Below, piece by piece: positions 44,051-53,068 of a stretch of DNA of 64,000 nucleotides (its first letter is position 1; every line of letters begins with the position of its first letter). Both the position numbers and the translations under genes were made by a program. The DNA lies in NCBI GenBank assembly GCA_031367325.1, contig JANLPQ010000007.1, positions 18,143-82,142 on the forward strand. The letters are read 5' to 3'. The notes beneath the pieces are model-generated. The model made no database searches and was not told where the DNA came from. It was given only the letters and a program-made list of their open reading frames with translations. Source of the stretch: JAAFIP01 sp031367325 (GTDB lineage: Bacteria > Pseudomonadota > Gammaproteobacteria > Burkholderiales > Burkholderiaceae_C).

Positions 44051-44201
44051 GCCAGTATTGTCGGGTGGTTTAGTGTGTCAGGTAGGCCACTAGGCTGGAT
44101 AAAGTAAATGCGTCTGCCTGTGGCAATACGCCATTACTTTTGCGCTGCAGCAAGGCTAAAATCAAAGTATTGCATTTTGCGCCATATCCGAAAGCTCCGC
44201 T

Positions 44202-45044
44202 GTGTCTGACCGCCTTGCCGTACTGCCCCAATACCTGATGCCTAAAAAAGCCATGACCTGGCTGGCAGGCCGCATTGCAGGTGCGCGCGGCGGTGCGGTG
44301 ACGCAGGCGCTTATTGCAGACTTTGTCAAACGCTACAGCGTTAACATGGCCGAGGCTCAGAATTCAGACATTACCAGCTACGCCACGTTCAATGAATTTT
44401 TTACCCGCCCGCTTATAGCAGGCGCGCGCCAGATGGCGCAGGCCGACTGGATCTGCCCTGTGGACGGGGCTGTCAGCCAGTTTGGCAAAATCGAGCGTGA
44501 CCAGATCTTCCAGGCCAAGGGCCACCACTACAGCACGCGCGCGCTGGTAGGCGGCGACGCGGCACTGGCAGCGCAGTTTGACGATGGGCACTTTGCGTGC
44601 CTGTACCTGTCGCCCAAAGACTACCACCGCATCCATATGCCCAGCGCGGGCACACTGCGCCGCATGGTGTATGTGCCGGGTGATTTATTTTCGGTCAACC
44701 CTACTACCGCGCGCGGCGTGCCAGGCCTGTTTGCGCGCAACGAGCGCGTGGTGTGCGTGTTTGACACGCCGCACGGCCCGTTTGTGCATGTGCTGGTAGG
44801 TGCCACCATTGTGGGCAGCATGGCCACGGTGTGGCACGGCGTGGTGAACCCACCGCGCACGGGCGATGTGCGCCAGTGGGACTATGCGGGGGACACTGCG
44901 CTGGGTCAAGGCAATGAGATGGGCCGTTTTTTACTGGGTTCTACGGTGGTGATGCTGTGGCCCAAGGGCCCGGTAACTTTTAATGCGGCTTGGGCACCGG
45001 GTAAAACGATTCGTTTGGGCGAGGCGATGGCCAACTTAGCCTGA
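44202..45044 (+). CDS. psd: Phosphatidylserine decarboxylase proenzyme
   Basis: 280-residue proenzyme that makes phosphatidylethanolamine and self-cleaves to a pyruvoyl enzyme. The LGST cleavage motif is GRFLLGSTVVML (Ser about 247). Other blocks are FNEFFTRPL and YHRIHMPSAG. The start is a GTG at 44202. It lies in membrane-lipid context, facing a repeat-rich spacer of 460 bp (45045-45504) in which I see only repeats. Confidence 0.93.
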   Translation: MSDRLAVLPQYLMPKKAMTWLAGRIAGARGGAVTQALIADFVKRYSVNMAEAQNSDITSYATFNEFFTRPLIAGARQMAQADWICPVDGAVSQFGKIERDQIFQAKGHHYSTRALVGGDAALAAQFDDGHFACLYLSPKDYHRIHMPSAGTLRRMVYVPGDLFSVNPTTARGVPGLFARNERVVCVFDTPHGPFVHVLVGATIVGSMATVWHGVVNPPRTGDVRQWDYAGDTALGQGNEMGRFLLGSTVVMLWPKGPVTFNAAWAPGKTIRLGEAMANLA

Positions 45045-45159
45045 CACAGTTATTGCTAAAAACAACTGCCCTTCTCTAGCCCTCAGTCTGCTGTAGGGTT
45101 AGCGTAAATCTTCAGCGTGTGCGCTGTCACTTTGGTCTGTTTTGCCTCACCGAGAGTTA

Positions 45160-45360
45160 GTCGCTCGGTTCGCGTGCGCACCGGAGGGCTGGACTCGAGC
45201 CGGGCATCTCGCTGCAAAAATACTCCGAAAACACGCGCGAATGTTGATAGTTGTTAGGCTAAATTTTGTACCGCGCGCCTTTCTACGTATTTTTCATCGA
45301 GACGGACCCGACTCGTCACATTGTTCTTTGCTTGGATTGAACAGCCCGCGCGCCGGAGAG
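45160..45360 (+). repeat. Family B repeat with 102-bp hairpin module, copy B3
   Basis: The module occupies 45200-45301, between TCGAG repeats at 45195-45199 and 45297-45301. Arms AAAAATACTCCGAAAACACG and the opposing CGCGCGCCTTTCTACGTATT pair imperfectly. The + frame is open through flanks and module. B3 with its neighbouring A copy matches the B2-A region in reverse over more than 300 bp, with a divergent gap. Confidence 0.8.
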
Positions 45361-45390
45361 ATGCATTTGATTTCGAGTTGTCGTCCAACG

Positions 45391-45433
45391 TCACTATCAA
45401 TTACATAGCTGGTTGAGCAGGATCTACGGCCTA
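45391..45433 (+). repeat. Family A dispersed repeat, copy 14
   Basis: Variant core CATAGCTGGTTGAGCAGGAT, 30 bases beyond family B copy B3 in the same orientation. Confidence 0.85.
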
Positions 45434-45504
45434 GAACAGCTAAAACACTATGAAAAACCGCATAAATTACGCTGTTTTCTGCTCTACCGCGCAAGAATAT
45501 TCAA

Positions 45505-45960
45505 TCACGCAGCGCGCTCTTGCGCAAACCACTGCAACACCGGCACGGTGCCCGGCAGTACAGGCGACACGGTGACTGGTAGTTGTTGCCACGCAAATTG
45601 CTGGCCTTCACGCATGTGCAGCTCGCCTGTCCAGTCGAATACTTTGCAAAAATTAAGTCGCACCAAGGCGTGGGGGTAATCCACCAGCTCTTGCTTCCAC
45701 GCTTGCGCAGCGCCAATCGTGATACCGATTTCTTCGATCAACTCACGGCGCAAAGCTTGCTCCACGCTCTCGCCCGCTTCTAGCTTGCCACCTGGAAACT
45801 CCCAGTAGCCTGCGTACACTTTGCCCACGGGGCGTGAGGTGAGCAAAAATGCACCGTCAGGGCGAATGAGCACACCCACAGCGACCTCAATAATTTTGCG
45901 GTTTGCGCCGCCTTCGCGGGGCAGGTGACTGTCGGCTTGCAGGGGTGCAGAGGTAGTCAT
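45505..45960 (-). CDS. Nudix hydrolase (MutT-like)
   Basis: 151-residue Nudix hydrolase. The Nudix box GKLEAGESVEQALRRELIEEIGI (about residues 58-80) has the expected Glu and Gly positions. MutT-like enzymes remove 8-oxo-dGTP, but the family hydrolyses many nucleotide-diphosphate derivatives. The 20-residue N-terminal extension before IIEVAVGVLIRPDG may be partly untranslated. It follows the ATPase and argJ genes on the same strand, a common betaproteobacterial order. Confidence 0.87.
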   Translation of the reverse strand: MTTSAPLQADSHLPREGGANRKIIEVAVGVLIRPDGAFLLTSRPVGKVYAGYWEFPGGKLEAGESVEQALRRELIEEIGITIGAAQAWKQELVDYPHALVRLNFCKVFDWTGELHMREGQQFAWQQLPVTVSPVLPGTVPVLQWFAQERAA

Positions 45961-46031
45961 GGCAGGCGTGCTATGAGGTGCTTGGACGGGTTTAGTGAGC
46001 GCGGCTGTTCAAAGTGCACGCACCATGCGCC

Positions 46032-46904
46032 CTACTGCACATGCCGCCCGGCGTAGTCGCGTGCGAACTGGTAGGCTACGCGGCCACTGCGTGAGGCGCG
46101 CTCTAGTGACCACACTAGCGATTGGGGCTTGGCCGCCTCAATGGCCGCTTCGGACACATTGAATGAGCGCAACCACTGCGCCACAATGGTTAGGTATTCG
46201 TCTTGGCTGAACGGATAAAAACTGACCCACAAACCAAAGCGTTCTGATAGCGAAATTTTTTCTTCTACGCCTTCGCCGGGGTGCACTTCGCCATCGTCGG
46301 TGTGCGTGTACGTGAGGTTTTCTTTCATATATTCGGGCAGCAAGTGGCGGCGGTTGCTGGTGGCGTAGATCAGCACATTGGGCGACGCCGCAGACACGGT
46401 GCCGTCCAGCACCGATTTAAGCGCTTTGTACGAGCTTTCGCCGTCGTCAAAACTCAAGTCGTCGCAAAACACAATGAATTTTTCTGGCCTGTCTGCCACG
46501 ATGTCCATGATGTCGGGCAAGTCGATCAAATCGGCTTTGTCTACCTCGATCAAACGCAGGCCTTGTGCTGTGTATTCGTTCAAGCATGCTTTGATCAATG
46601 ACGATTTACCCGTGCCACGGGCACCCGTCAGTAGTACGTTGTTAGCAGGTAAGCCTTGCACAAACTGCAAAGTGTTGCGTTGGATTTTTTCTTTTTGCGG
46701 CTCAATTTCTTTCAGATCCGCCAGCGCCATCTTGCCCACATGGCGCACTGGTTCTAGCGCACCGTGGCCGCTACTGCGCTTGCGGTAGCGCCACGCAGTG
46801 GCTTGCGCCCAGTCAGGCGCAGTCAATGGCTGCGGCAGCACTTGCTCAATGCGCGCCAGCAGGCTTTCGGCTCGGACCAACAGGTGTTCAAATTTTTCAT
46901 TCAT
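46032..46904 (-). CDS. DUF815-type P-loop ATPase
   Basis: 290-residue AAA-like ATPase of the DUF815 family. Walker A is GARGTGKSSLI, Walker B FIVFCDDLSFDD, sensor region IYATSNRRHLLP and an arginine-rich C-terminal region SGRVAYQFARDY. No partner domain is apparent. Function unknown; conserved near argJ and Nudix genes in Betaproteobacteria. Its start is three bases after the argJ stop, so the genes are likely co-transcribed. Confidence 0.85.
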   Translation of the reverse strand: MNEKFEHLLVRAESLLARIEQVLPQPLTAPDWAQATAWRYRKRSSGHGALEPVRHVGKMALADLKEIEPQKEKIQRNTLQFVQGLPANNVLLTGARGTGKSSLIKACLNEYTAQGLRLIEVDKADLIDLPDIMDIVADRPEKFIVFCDDLSFDDGESSYKALKSVLDGTVSAASPNVLIYATSNRRHLLPEYMKENLTYTHTDDGEVHPGEGVEEKISLSERFGLWVSFYPFSQDEYLTIVAQWLRSFNVSEAAIEAAKPQSLVWSLERASRSGRVAYQFARDYAGRHVQ

Positions 46905-46906
46905 AT

Positions 46907-48136
46907 TTACGAACGGTAATCCGCGTTGATCTTCACATAATCGTAGCTAAAGTCGCATGTCCACACGGTGTCAGTTACGTCACCACGGCCTAAGCCGACG
47001 TGGATGGTAATTTCGCTTTGCTTCATCACGCGTGCGCCATCTTCTTCTTTGTACGTTGGGTTGCGGCCACCATCGACGACGACGTGCACGTCGTCTAAAT
47101 GTAGGCTGATTTTAGTTTGATCGAGGTCTGTAATACCTGCGTAGCCCACGGCAGCCAAGATGCGGCCTAAATTAGGGTCGCTGGCAAAGAAGGCGGTTTT
47201 GACTAAAGGTGAATGGGCAATGGCGTAGGCTACTTTGCAACATTCGTCTGTGGTTTTGCCGCTGCTGACTTTGACCGTAATGAACTTGGTGGCACCTTCG
47301 CCATCGCGTACGATAGCCTGGGCTAGCTTTTGCGCTACACCCATCATGGCGTCTTTTAATGCTTGGCCGTCTGCACTGTCCCACGTAGTTATAGCGCCGT
47401 GCGCTACTTTGTTAGTAGCAATCACCACAAAGCTGTCGTTGGTTGATGTGTCGCCGTCTACCGTCACGCGGTTAAACGAGCCGTTGGCCAAGTCGGTAGC
47501 TAACTGCTGCATCAAAGCCTGCGGCACGGTTGCGTCGGTGGCCATAAAGCCCAGCATGGTGGCCATGTTGGGGCGGATCATGCCTGCGCCTTTGCTAATA
47601 CCGGTAATGGTGACTGTTTTGCCGTCCAGCTGCACGTGCGTGCTGAACGCTTTGGGCAGCGTGTCGGTGGTCATAATGCCTTCGGCGGCACGCAGCCAGT
47701 TGTCTTCTTTCGCGTCGAGCAGCGCGGCGGGGATGCCCGCCACGATACGGTCAGACGGCAGCGGCTCCATGATGACGCCAGTACTAAAAGGCAAAATTTG
47801 CTCAGGTGCAATGTCTAGCTTGCGGGCTAGTGCGATGCAAGTGGCGCGCGCGCTTGCTAGGCCGTCGTCGCCTGTACCCGCATTGGCGTTACCCGTATTG
47901 ATCAGCATGGCGCGAATGCCGATATTGCGTTGTAAGTGATCACGGCACATCTGCACGGGCGCAGCGCAGTAGCGGTTTTGCGTAAACACGCCCGCCACTG
48001 ACGCACCCTCATCCAGTAGCACCACACTCAAATCTTTGCGGTTGACTTTGCGAATACCCGCCTGTGCAACACCAATGCGCACGCCCGCTACCGGGTACAA
48101 CCCCAGCGGGTTAGGGGCAAGAAGGTTAACGGCCAT
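46907..48136 (-). CDS. argJ: Bifunctional ornithine acetyltransferase/N-acetylglutamate synthase
   Basis: 409-residue enzyme of the cyclic arginine pathway that moves acetyl from N-acetylornithine to glutamate and also uses acetyl-CoA. It self-cleaves at the KGxGMIxPNMATML motif, here KGAGMIRPNMATML, with Thr as the nucleophile. Typical DTSTNDSF and GGRNPTYKEEDGARVM blocks follow. The start lies downstream of a family A repeat. Cytoplasmic. Confidence 0.95.
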   Translation of the reverse strand: MAVNLLAPNPLGLYPVAGVRIGVAQAGIRKVNRKDLSVVLLDEGASVAGVFTQNRYCAAPVQMCRDHLQRNIGIRAMLINTGNANAGTGDDGLASARATCIALARKLDIAPEQILPFSTGVIMEPLPSDRIVAGIPAALLDAKEDNWLRAAEGIMTTDTLPKAFSTHVQLDGKTVTITGISKGAGMIRPNMATMLGFMATDATVPQALMQQLATDLANGSFNRVTVDGDTSTNDSFVVIATNKVAHGAITTWDSADGQALKDAMMGVAQKLAQAIVRDGEGATKFITVKVSSGKTTDECCKVAYAIAHSPLVKTAFFASDPNLGRILAAVGYAGITDLDQTKISLHLDDVHVVVDGGRNPTYKEEDGARVMKQSEITIHVGLGRGDVTDTVWTCDFSYDYVKINADYRS

Positions 48137-48180
48137 TATTTGTTCCTTCAGAGAGTATTTTTATATATAAAATCACGGTT

Positions 48181-48222
48181 TTAGGCCGTAGATGCTGCTC
48201 AAGCAGCTATTAAATTAATAGT
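48181..48222 (-). repeat. Family A dispersed repeat, copy 15
   Basis: Reverse copy with full core GATGCTGCTCAAGCAGCTAT and the AT-rich arm TAAATTAATAG, between secA and argJ. Confidence 0.88.
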
Positions 48223-48299
48223 GCGGCTCAGCTTAATACACATACCAGCTTATGCCTAAACTAGCTCACTAAACCCAAGCCAGCACAATACAACATACA

Positions 48300-48329
48300 G
48301 CTGGCGCGAGAACATGTTCTCGCGCCAGC
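48300..48329 (-). terminator. Perfect 30-bp palindrome downstream of secA
   Basis: GCTGGCGCGAGAACA (48300-48314) is the exact reverse complement of 48315-48329. It is seven bases after the secA stop but has no T-run, so it may instead be a protein-binding site or a stabilising RNA hairpin. Confidence 0.55.
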
Positions 48330-48336
48330 CAATGTG

Positions 48337-51096
48337 CTAGGCCAACTTGCCGTGGCACTGCTTGAACTTTTTACCACTGCCACAAGGGCACGGGTCATTA
48401 CGGCCCACACGTGGCATACCAGCCGCCTCAGTTGCTAGGCGCTGGGTATTTTCGTCAGCTATAGTTTGCGCCTCTCCAGTCTCGGTGGGCGCGGTGTAGG
48501 TCACGTTAGCAATATTTTCTGCGCGTTGCTCTAGCTCGCTGGTAGCTTGCTCAATCTGCTCGTTGGTTTGCACTTTGACAGTCATCAAAATCTTGGTGAC
48601 TTCGTTTTTAACCTGGTCTAGCAGCTGGCCAAACAGCTCAAACGCCTCGCGCTTGTATTCTTGCTTGGGCTGCTTTTGTGCATAGCCGCGCAGGTGAATA
48701 CCTTGGCGCAAATAGTCCAGGGCCGACAGGTGTTCGCGCCAATGCGTGTCCAAGCTTTGCAGCAGTACCATGCGCTCAAACTGCGTGAACTGAGCGCTAC
48801 CTACAAGTTCTACCTTAGCGTCGAAAGCAGCGTGCGCTACCTCCACCACTTTGTCTAGAATTTCATCATCGGTGATGGCACTGGCTTGGGCAACCATCGT
48901 GTGCAGGTCTAGCTCTATCTGCCAGTCGCTTTGCAGCGCTTGCTCTAGCGCAGGTATGTCCCACTGCTCCTCTACCGACTCTGCAGGCACGTACTGGCGC
49001 ACCAGGTCGGTCATCGCGCCTTCGCGCAGCGATTTGATCTGCTCGCTTAAATTATCGGCATCCAAAATATCGTTGCGCTGCTGGTAGATCACTTTGCGCT
49101 GGTCGTTAGACACGTCATCATATTCCAGCAGCTGCTTGCGAATATCAAAGTTGCGCGCTTCTACTTTGCGCTGCGCGCTCTCGATACTGCGGGTGACGAT
49201 ACCGGCTTCAATGGCCTCACCCTCGGGCATCTTGAGTTTGTCCATGATGGCTTTAACGCGGTCGCCCGCAAAAATGCGCATCAGCGAATCATCTAGCGAC
49301 AAGAAAAAACGTGACGAGCCTGGGTCGCCCTGGCGGCCTGAGCGGCCACGCAACTGGTTGTCGATACGGCGCGACTCGTGACGCTCGGTGGCCACAATAC
49401 GCAAGCCGCCCAAGGCTTTGACAGCCTCGTGGTTGGCCTGCCACTCGTCTTTCAGCTTGGCGATTTGCACCGCCTTGGCGGCATCGTCCAAACCCTCATC
49501 AGCTTCGACCATTTTGGACAAATTCTCAACGTTGCCACCCAGCACAATGTCGGTACCACGGCCTGCCATGTTGGTGGCAATGGTGATCATTTTGGCGCGG
49601 CCTGCTTGGGCGATGATGTCGGCCTCTTTGGCATGCTGCTTGGCGTTGAGCACTTGGTGCGGCAGCCCAACTTTATCTAGCAGGCCAGAGATCAATTCAG
49701 AATTCTCAATCGACGTGGTGCCTACCAGCACGGGCTGGCCGCGCTCGTAACAGTCGCGAATGTCGGTAATAGCCGCGTCGTAGCGCTCTTGGCTGGTTTT
49801 GTACACGCGGTCTAAAAAGTCTTCGCGGCGGCTGGGGCGGTTGGGCGGCAGCACCGTGGTGGTGAGGCCGTAGATTTCCTGGAATTCATAGGCCTCAGTA
49901 TCTGCCGTTCCCGTCATACCCGACAGCTTTCCGTAGAGGCGGAAATAGTTTTGAAAGGTAATGGATGCCAGCGTTTGGTTCTCAGCCTGAATTTGCACGC
50001 CTTCTTTGGCTTCTACCGCTTGGTGCAAGCCATCGCTCCAGCGGCGGCCGGTCATCAGGCGACCCGTAAATTCGTCCACTATGGTGATCTCACCATCTTG
50101 GTTGACGTACTGCTGGTCACGGTGGTACAGGTGGTTGGCCCGCAGCGCAGCGTTCAAGTGGTGCATCAAGGTGATGTTGGCCGGGTCGTACAGCGACGCG
50201 CCCTCGGGGATTAAGCCCGTGTCAGACAAAATGCGCTCGGCGTTCTCGTGGCCTTGCTCGGTCAAAAACACTTGGTGCGATTTTTCGTCCACCGTAAAGT
50301 CACCAGGCTTGGTTACGCCCTCGCCCGTGCGCGGGTCGGCCTCGCCTTCCTGGCGGGTGAGCATAGGCACAATTTTGTTCAGCGCAATGTAGGTTTCGGT
50401 GTGGTCTTCGGCCTGGCCGCTGATGATCAGCGGTGTGCGGGCTTCGTCGATCAAAATCGAGTCTACTTCGTCGACGATGGCGTAGTTCAGGCCGCGCTGC
50501 ACGCGATCTGCAGTTTCGTACACCATGTTGTCGCGCAGGTAGTCAAAACCAAATTCGTTGTTGGTGCCATACGTAATATCGGCGCGGTAAGCGGCTTGCT
50601 TTTCTTCGCGCGGCATATTGGGCAAGTTCACACCCACGCTCATGCCTAAGAAGTTGTACAAGCGGCCCATCCATTGCGCATCGCGGTTAGCCAAATAATC
50701 GTTCACCGTGACAACGTGCACGCCTTTGTCCGACAGTGCGTTCAAATACACCGCCAGAGTAGCCGTCAAGGTTTTACCTTCACCGGTGCGCATCTCGGCA
50801 ATTTTGCCTTGGTGCAGCGCAATTGCGCCTTGCATTTGCACGTCAAAATGGCGCATTTTCATAATGCGCTTGGAGCCTTCGCGCACTACAGCAAAAGCCT
50901 CGGGCAAGATGGCGTCCAAAGTCTCGCCACCCGCTACGCGCGTTTTAAATTCTTCGGTTTTAGCCTTCAAAGCGTCGTCACTCAGCGGCTCTAAGTCTTT
51001 TTCTAGCGCGCTGATGCGTTCTACGGTTTTACGGTAGGTCTTGAGCAAGCGGTCGTTGCTGCTGCCGAAAATTTGGGTTAGAAAGTTAGTAGCCAT
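48337..51096 (-). CDS. secA: Preprotein translocase ATPase SecA
   Basis: 919-residue SecA motor. Walker A is MRTGEGKTL, DEAD-like box VDEVDSILIDEA, helicase-type motifs TNMAGRGTDIVLGG and RRIDNQLRGRSGRQGDPG. The C-terminal zinc-binding SecB-interaction motif reads CPCGSGKKFKQCH. Cytoplasmic and membrane-associated; drives Sec-dependent export with SecYEG. Neighbour M23 peptidase is upstream on the same strand. Confidence 0.98.
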   Translation of the reverse strand: MATNFLTQIFGSSNDRLLKTYRKTVERISALEKDLEPLSDDALKAKTEEFKTRVAGGETLDAILPEAFAVVREGSKRIMKMRHFDVQMQGAIALHQGKIAEMRTGEGKTLTATLAVYLNALSDKGVHVVTVNDYLANRDAQWMGRLYNFLGMSVGVNLPNMPREEKQAAYRADITYGTNNEFGFDYLRDNMVYETADRVQRGLNYAIVDEVDSILIDEARTPLIISGQAEDHTETYIALNKIVPMLTRQEGEADPRTGEGVTKPGDFTVDEKSHQVFLTEQGHENAERILSDTGLIPEGASLYDPANITLMHHLNAALRANHLYHRDQQYVNQDGEITIVDEFTGRLMTGRRWSDGLHQAVEAKEGVQIQAENQTLASITFQNYFRLYGKLSGMTGTADTEAYEFQEIYGLTTTVLPPNRPSRREDFLDRVYKTSQERYDAAITDIRDCYERGQPVLVGTTSIENSELISGLLDKVGLPHQVLNAKQHAKEADIIAQAGRAKMITIATNMAGRGTDIVLGGNVENLSKMVEADEGLDDAAKAVQIAKLKDEWQANHEAVKALGGLRIVATERHESRRIDNQLRGRSGRQGDPGSSRFFLSLDDSLMRIFAGDRVKAIMDKLKMPEGEAIEAGIVTRSIESAQRKVEARNFDIRKQLLEYDDVSNDQRKVIYQQRNDILDADNLSEQIKSLREGAMTDLVRQYVPAESVEEQWDIPALEQALQSDWQIELDLHTMVAQASAITDDEILDKVVEVAHAAFDAKVELVGSAQFTQFERMVLLQSLDTHWREHLSALDYLRQGIHLRGYAQKQPKQEYKREAFELFGQLLDQVKNEVTKILMTVKVQTNEQIEQATSELEQRAENIANVTYTAPTETGEAQTIADENTQRLATEAAGMPRVGRNDPCPCGSGKKFKQCHGKLA

Positions 51097-51309
51097 GCGT
51101 ACAGTCTTATCTAGCGCGCCTCATAGCGCGGTGCAAGACATATCCTTTGGGTTGAGCAAATCAGAAAAATGGGGCTGTCTGCCTCAAAAACAAGCTGCAC
51201 GTTGTAGCGCACCGCTTATTTTGCAGCTAGGCCGGGTAAGCCTTTTATTTTAGCGGGTAGTGGGCACCTTCTGAGCCGCTGGCCTGCTTTGACAAGCTAG
51301 CAGAAGCTT

Positions 51310-52263
51310 CTAGCGTGTTTTAGCCTTGGCTACGGGCATATCTGCAGGCAGTTTTTCACCTGCAGTGAGGAATTTTTGCGGGTCTTGTGGCAGGCCCTGT
51401 ACCAGCACCTCAAAATGCAAATGCGGGCCTGTAGAGCGGCCGGTACTGCCTACAGCGGCTATTTTTTGACCGCGTTTAACCAAGTCACCTTTTTTAACAA
51501 AAGTCTCTGATGCATGGGCGTAGCGGGTGATCAAGTCGTTGCCGTGGTCTATTTCCACCATATTGCCATAGCCAGGGTGGTATTCCTGCACCACCACTAC
51601 GCCACCTGCTGCGGCCAAAATAGGCCTGCCCGTATCAGCCTGAAAGTCCAGGCCTGTGTGCAAGGCCGAGCGGCCAGTAATAGGGTCGCTGCGAAATCCG
51701 AACGAAGAACCCAGCACGCTGCCCGGCACGGGTTGGGCTGTAGGCACCATCATTTTGCGAATTTTCTGGTCAAACAAGCGAGATTCCACCACCGTCAATA
51801 AGTCGACTTTTTGGTTACTCAACGCTTCCAGATCGATCAACGTGGCCTGCAACTCTTGCAGTGTCAAATCACGCCCGCCGATCAAAACGCCGCCTTTGCC
51901 ACCAGCATTTGTCTTGGCCGCCTCGGGTACAGGTATGCCGGCCAAGCCCGAAACACGCTCGGTGATGGATTCTAGCTGGACCACTTTGGCCTGCATTTCA
52001 CCTACCTTTTTAGCCATTGCGTCAAGGTTTTCGCGCATAAAGCGGTCACGCTGCTCAAACTCGTCTTTTACGACCAGTTTGACCAAGCTGCCCACAATGG
52101 GCCAACCCTCGCGCGCACCTTTGAGAAATACCCAGTGGTACAAGATGGCTGCCACCAGCATAAGCGCCAGCGACAAACCCAAACCCGCCAAAATCAACTT
52201 GGTACCACTCAGGTGGATGGGTCGCGTTTTAGCCAACCAAGCATCCGTGATAATCATGTGCAT
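51310..52263 (-). CDS. M23-family peptidoglycan metallopeptidase
   Basis: 317 residues: a short cytoplasmic part, one membrane segment (LILAGLGLSLALMLVAAILY), a coiled-coil stretch (residues about 65-105), then a LytM/M23 domain with HTGLDFQADTG, HGNDLITRYAHAS and GRSTGPHLHFEV carrying the metal ligands. Such proteins cut peptide cross-links during cell-wall growth. AGGAGCACAGT precedes the ATG at 52263. The M23-secA order is usual. Confidence 0.92.
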   Translation of the reverse strand: MHMIITDAWLAKTRPIHLSGTKLILAGLGLSLALMLVAAILYHWVFLKGAREGWPIVGSLVKLVVKDEFEQRDRFMRENLDAMAKKVGEMQAKVVQLESITERVSGLAGIPVPEAAKTNAGGKGGVLIGGRDLTLQELQATLIDLEALSNQKVDLLTVVESRLFDQKIRKMMVPTAQPVPGSVLGSSFGFRSDPITGRSALHTGLDFQADTGRPILAAAGGVVVVQEYHPGYGNMVEIDHGNDLITRYAHASETFVKKGDLVKRGQKIAAVGSTGRSTGPHLHFEVLVQGLPQDPQKFLTAGEKLPADMPVAKAKTR

Positions 52264-52426
52264 ACTGTGCTCCTGAACTCAAAACAGTGGCATTGCGTTT
52301 AACGCCCTGCCACCTGCCCCCTGATTTTTATGTAATGGGCTATTATCCGCCTGATTACCCCACTTATATCACTGTGTTTTTTGCTGCTAGTTTCACTCTA
52401 TTTGACTGGTCATGTAAGGTTTTTCT

Positions 52427-52768
52427 ATGTCCACCATCAAGCTTGCGCCGCGCTACCCCCGGGCCTTACAGCCCAAACAAGCCATCTCCGTTATTAAGGC
52501 TGTAGAGAGTGCGCCCACATTGGCACGCTTGGTGTCTGCCGCGCGCGAATCACAAACCTGGCTGCAAACCATCGGCCCTTTGCTACCCGCCGCGCTGCGC
52601 AGCGGTGTGCAGGCGGGTCCTATTGAGAACCAACAATGGTGCCTATTGGCGGCCAACAGTGCTGTGGCCGCCAAATTACGTCAACTCAGCCCTGCATTGT
52701 CGGCACATTTGCGATCCAAGGGGTTTGACGTGCAGATCATTCGCATTAAGGTACAAATGCGAGTTTAA
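52427..52768 (+). CDS. dciA: DciA-type DUF721 protein
   Basis: 113-residue protein of the DUF721/DciA group. Blocks LVSAARESQTWLQTIGPLLPAALR and LAANSAVAAKLRQLSPALSAHL follow the family pattern. DciA proteins help load the replicative helicase DnaB in bacteria lacking DnaC. It diverges from the M23 gene and is followed by a terminator and a tRNA gene. Confidence 0.8.
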   Translation: MSTIKLAPRYPRALQPKQAISVIKAVESAPTLARLVSAARESQTWLQTIGPLLPAALRSGVQAGPIENQQWCLLAANSAVAAKLRQLSPALSAHLRSKGFDVQIIRIKVQMRV

Positions 52769-52801
52769 GGCCGCGTTTAGAGGCTTGTAGAGGCTTAACA
52801 A

Positions 52802-52834
52802 AAAAGCCCGCGAAGGCAACCTTCACGGGCTTTT
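52802..52834 (+). terminator. Terminator after dciA
   Basis: Stem AAAAGCCCGCGAAGG / CCTTCACGGGCTTTT with a CAA loop and one mismatch. A T-run on the + strand terminates dciA, and an A-run on the other side may serve the tRNA from the minus strand. Confidence 0.85.
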
Positions 52835-52837
52835 GTA

Positions 52838-52913
52838 TGGTGCCGCTTGTCGGAATCGAACTGACGACCTACCGCTTACAAAGCGGTTGCTCTACCAATT
52901 GAGCTAAAGCGGC
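52838..52913 (-). tRNA. tRNA-Thr (anticodon TGT) with encoded CCA
   Basis: Minus-strand cloverleaf with acceptor GCCGCTT / AAGCGGC, D arm AGCTCAATTGGTAGAGC, anticodon loop TTTGTAA (TGT at 34-36), T arm with GGTCGTCAGTTCGATTCC and a CCA end encoded in the DNA. Confidence 0.95.
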
Positions 52914-52974
52914 AATCTTTATATTTTACTAGATACGCCGGTTCAATTTAATAGCCCGGTACTAATTTGCGTGG

Positions 52975-53068
52975 ATTACTTGATGCTTGTGTCAATTACT
53001 TGATGCTTGTGGCAGTTACTTAACGCTTGTGCCGATTATCCAATGCACGTGTCGGTTACTTAACCCGC
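52975..53068 (+). repeat. Degenerate 20-bp tandem repeats in the sspB 3' region
   Basis: Four units of exactly 20 bp plus a partial fifth: ATTACTTGATGCTTGTGTCA, ATTACTTGATGCTTGTGGCA, GTTACTTAACGCTTGTGCCG, ATTATCCAATGCACGTGTCG and GTTACTTAACCCGC. The sspB stop codon (53056-53058) lies in the last unit, so the array is downstream of the gene. Confidence 0.85.

Noticed and set aside
45142..45408. Open frames in family B repeats (45142-45408, 62392-62622, 5566-5895 and 37369-37653) as protein genes
   Set aside because: They have no clear start signal or recognised family, follow repeat boundaries and the solo module has a stop in the same frame. Kept as a finding about frame conservation rather than called as genes.
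52975..53068. The 20-bp tandem repeats as a CRISPR array
   Set aside because: Units are directly adjacent with no spacers and diverge along the array.
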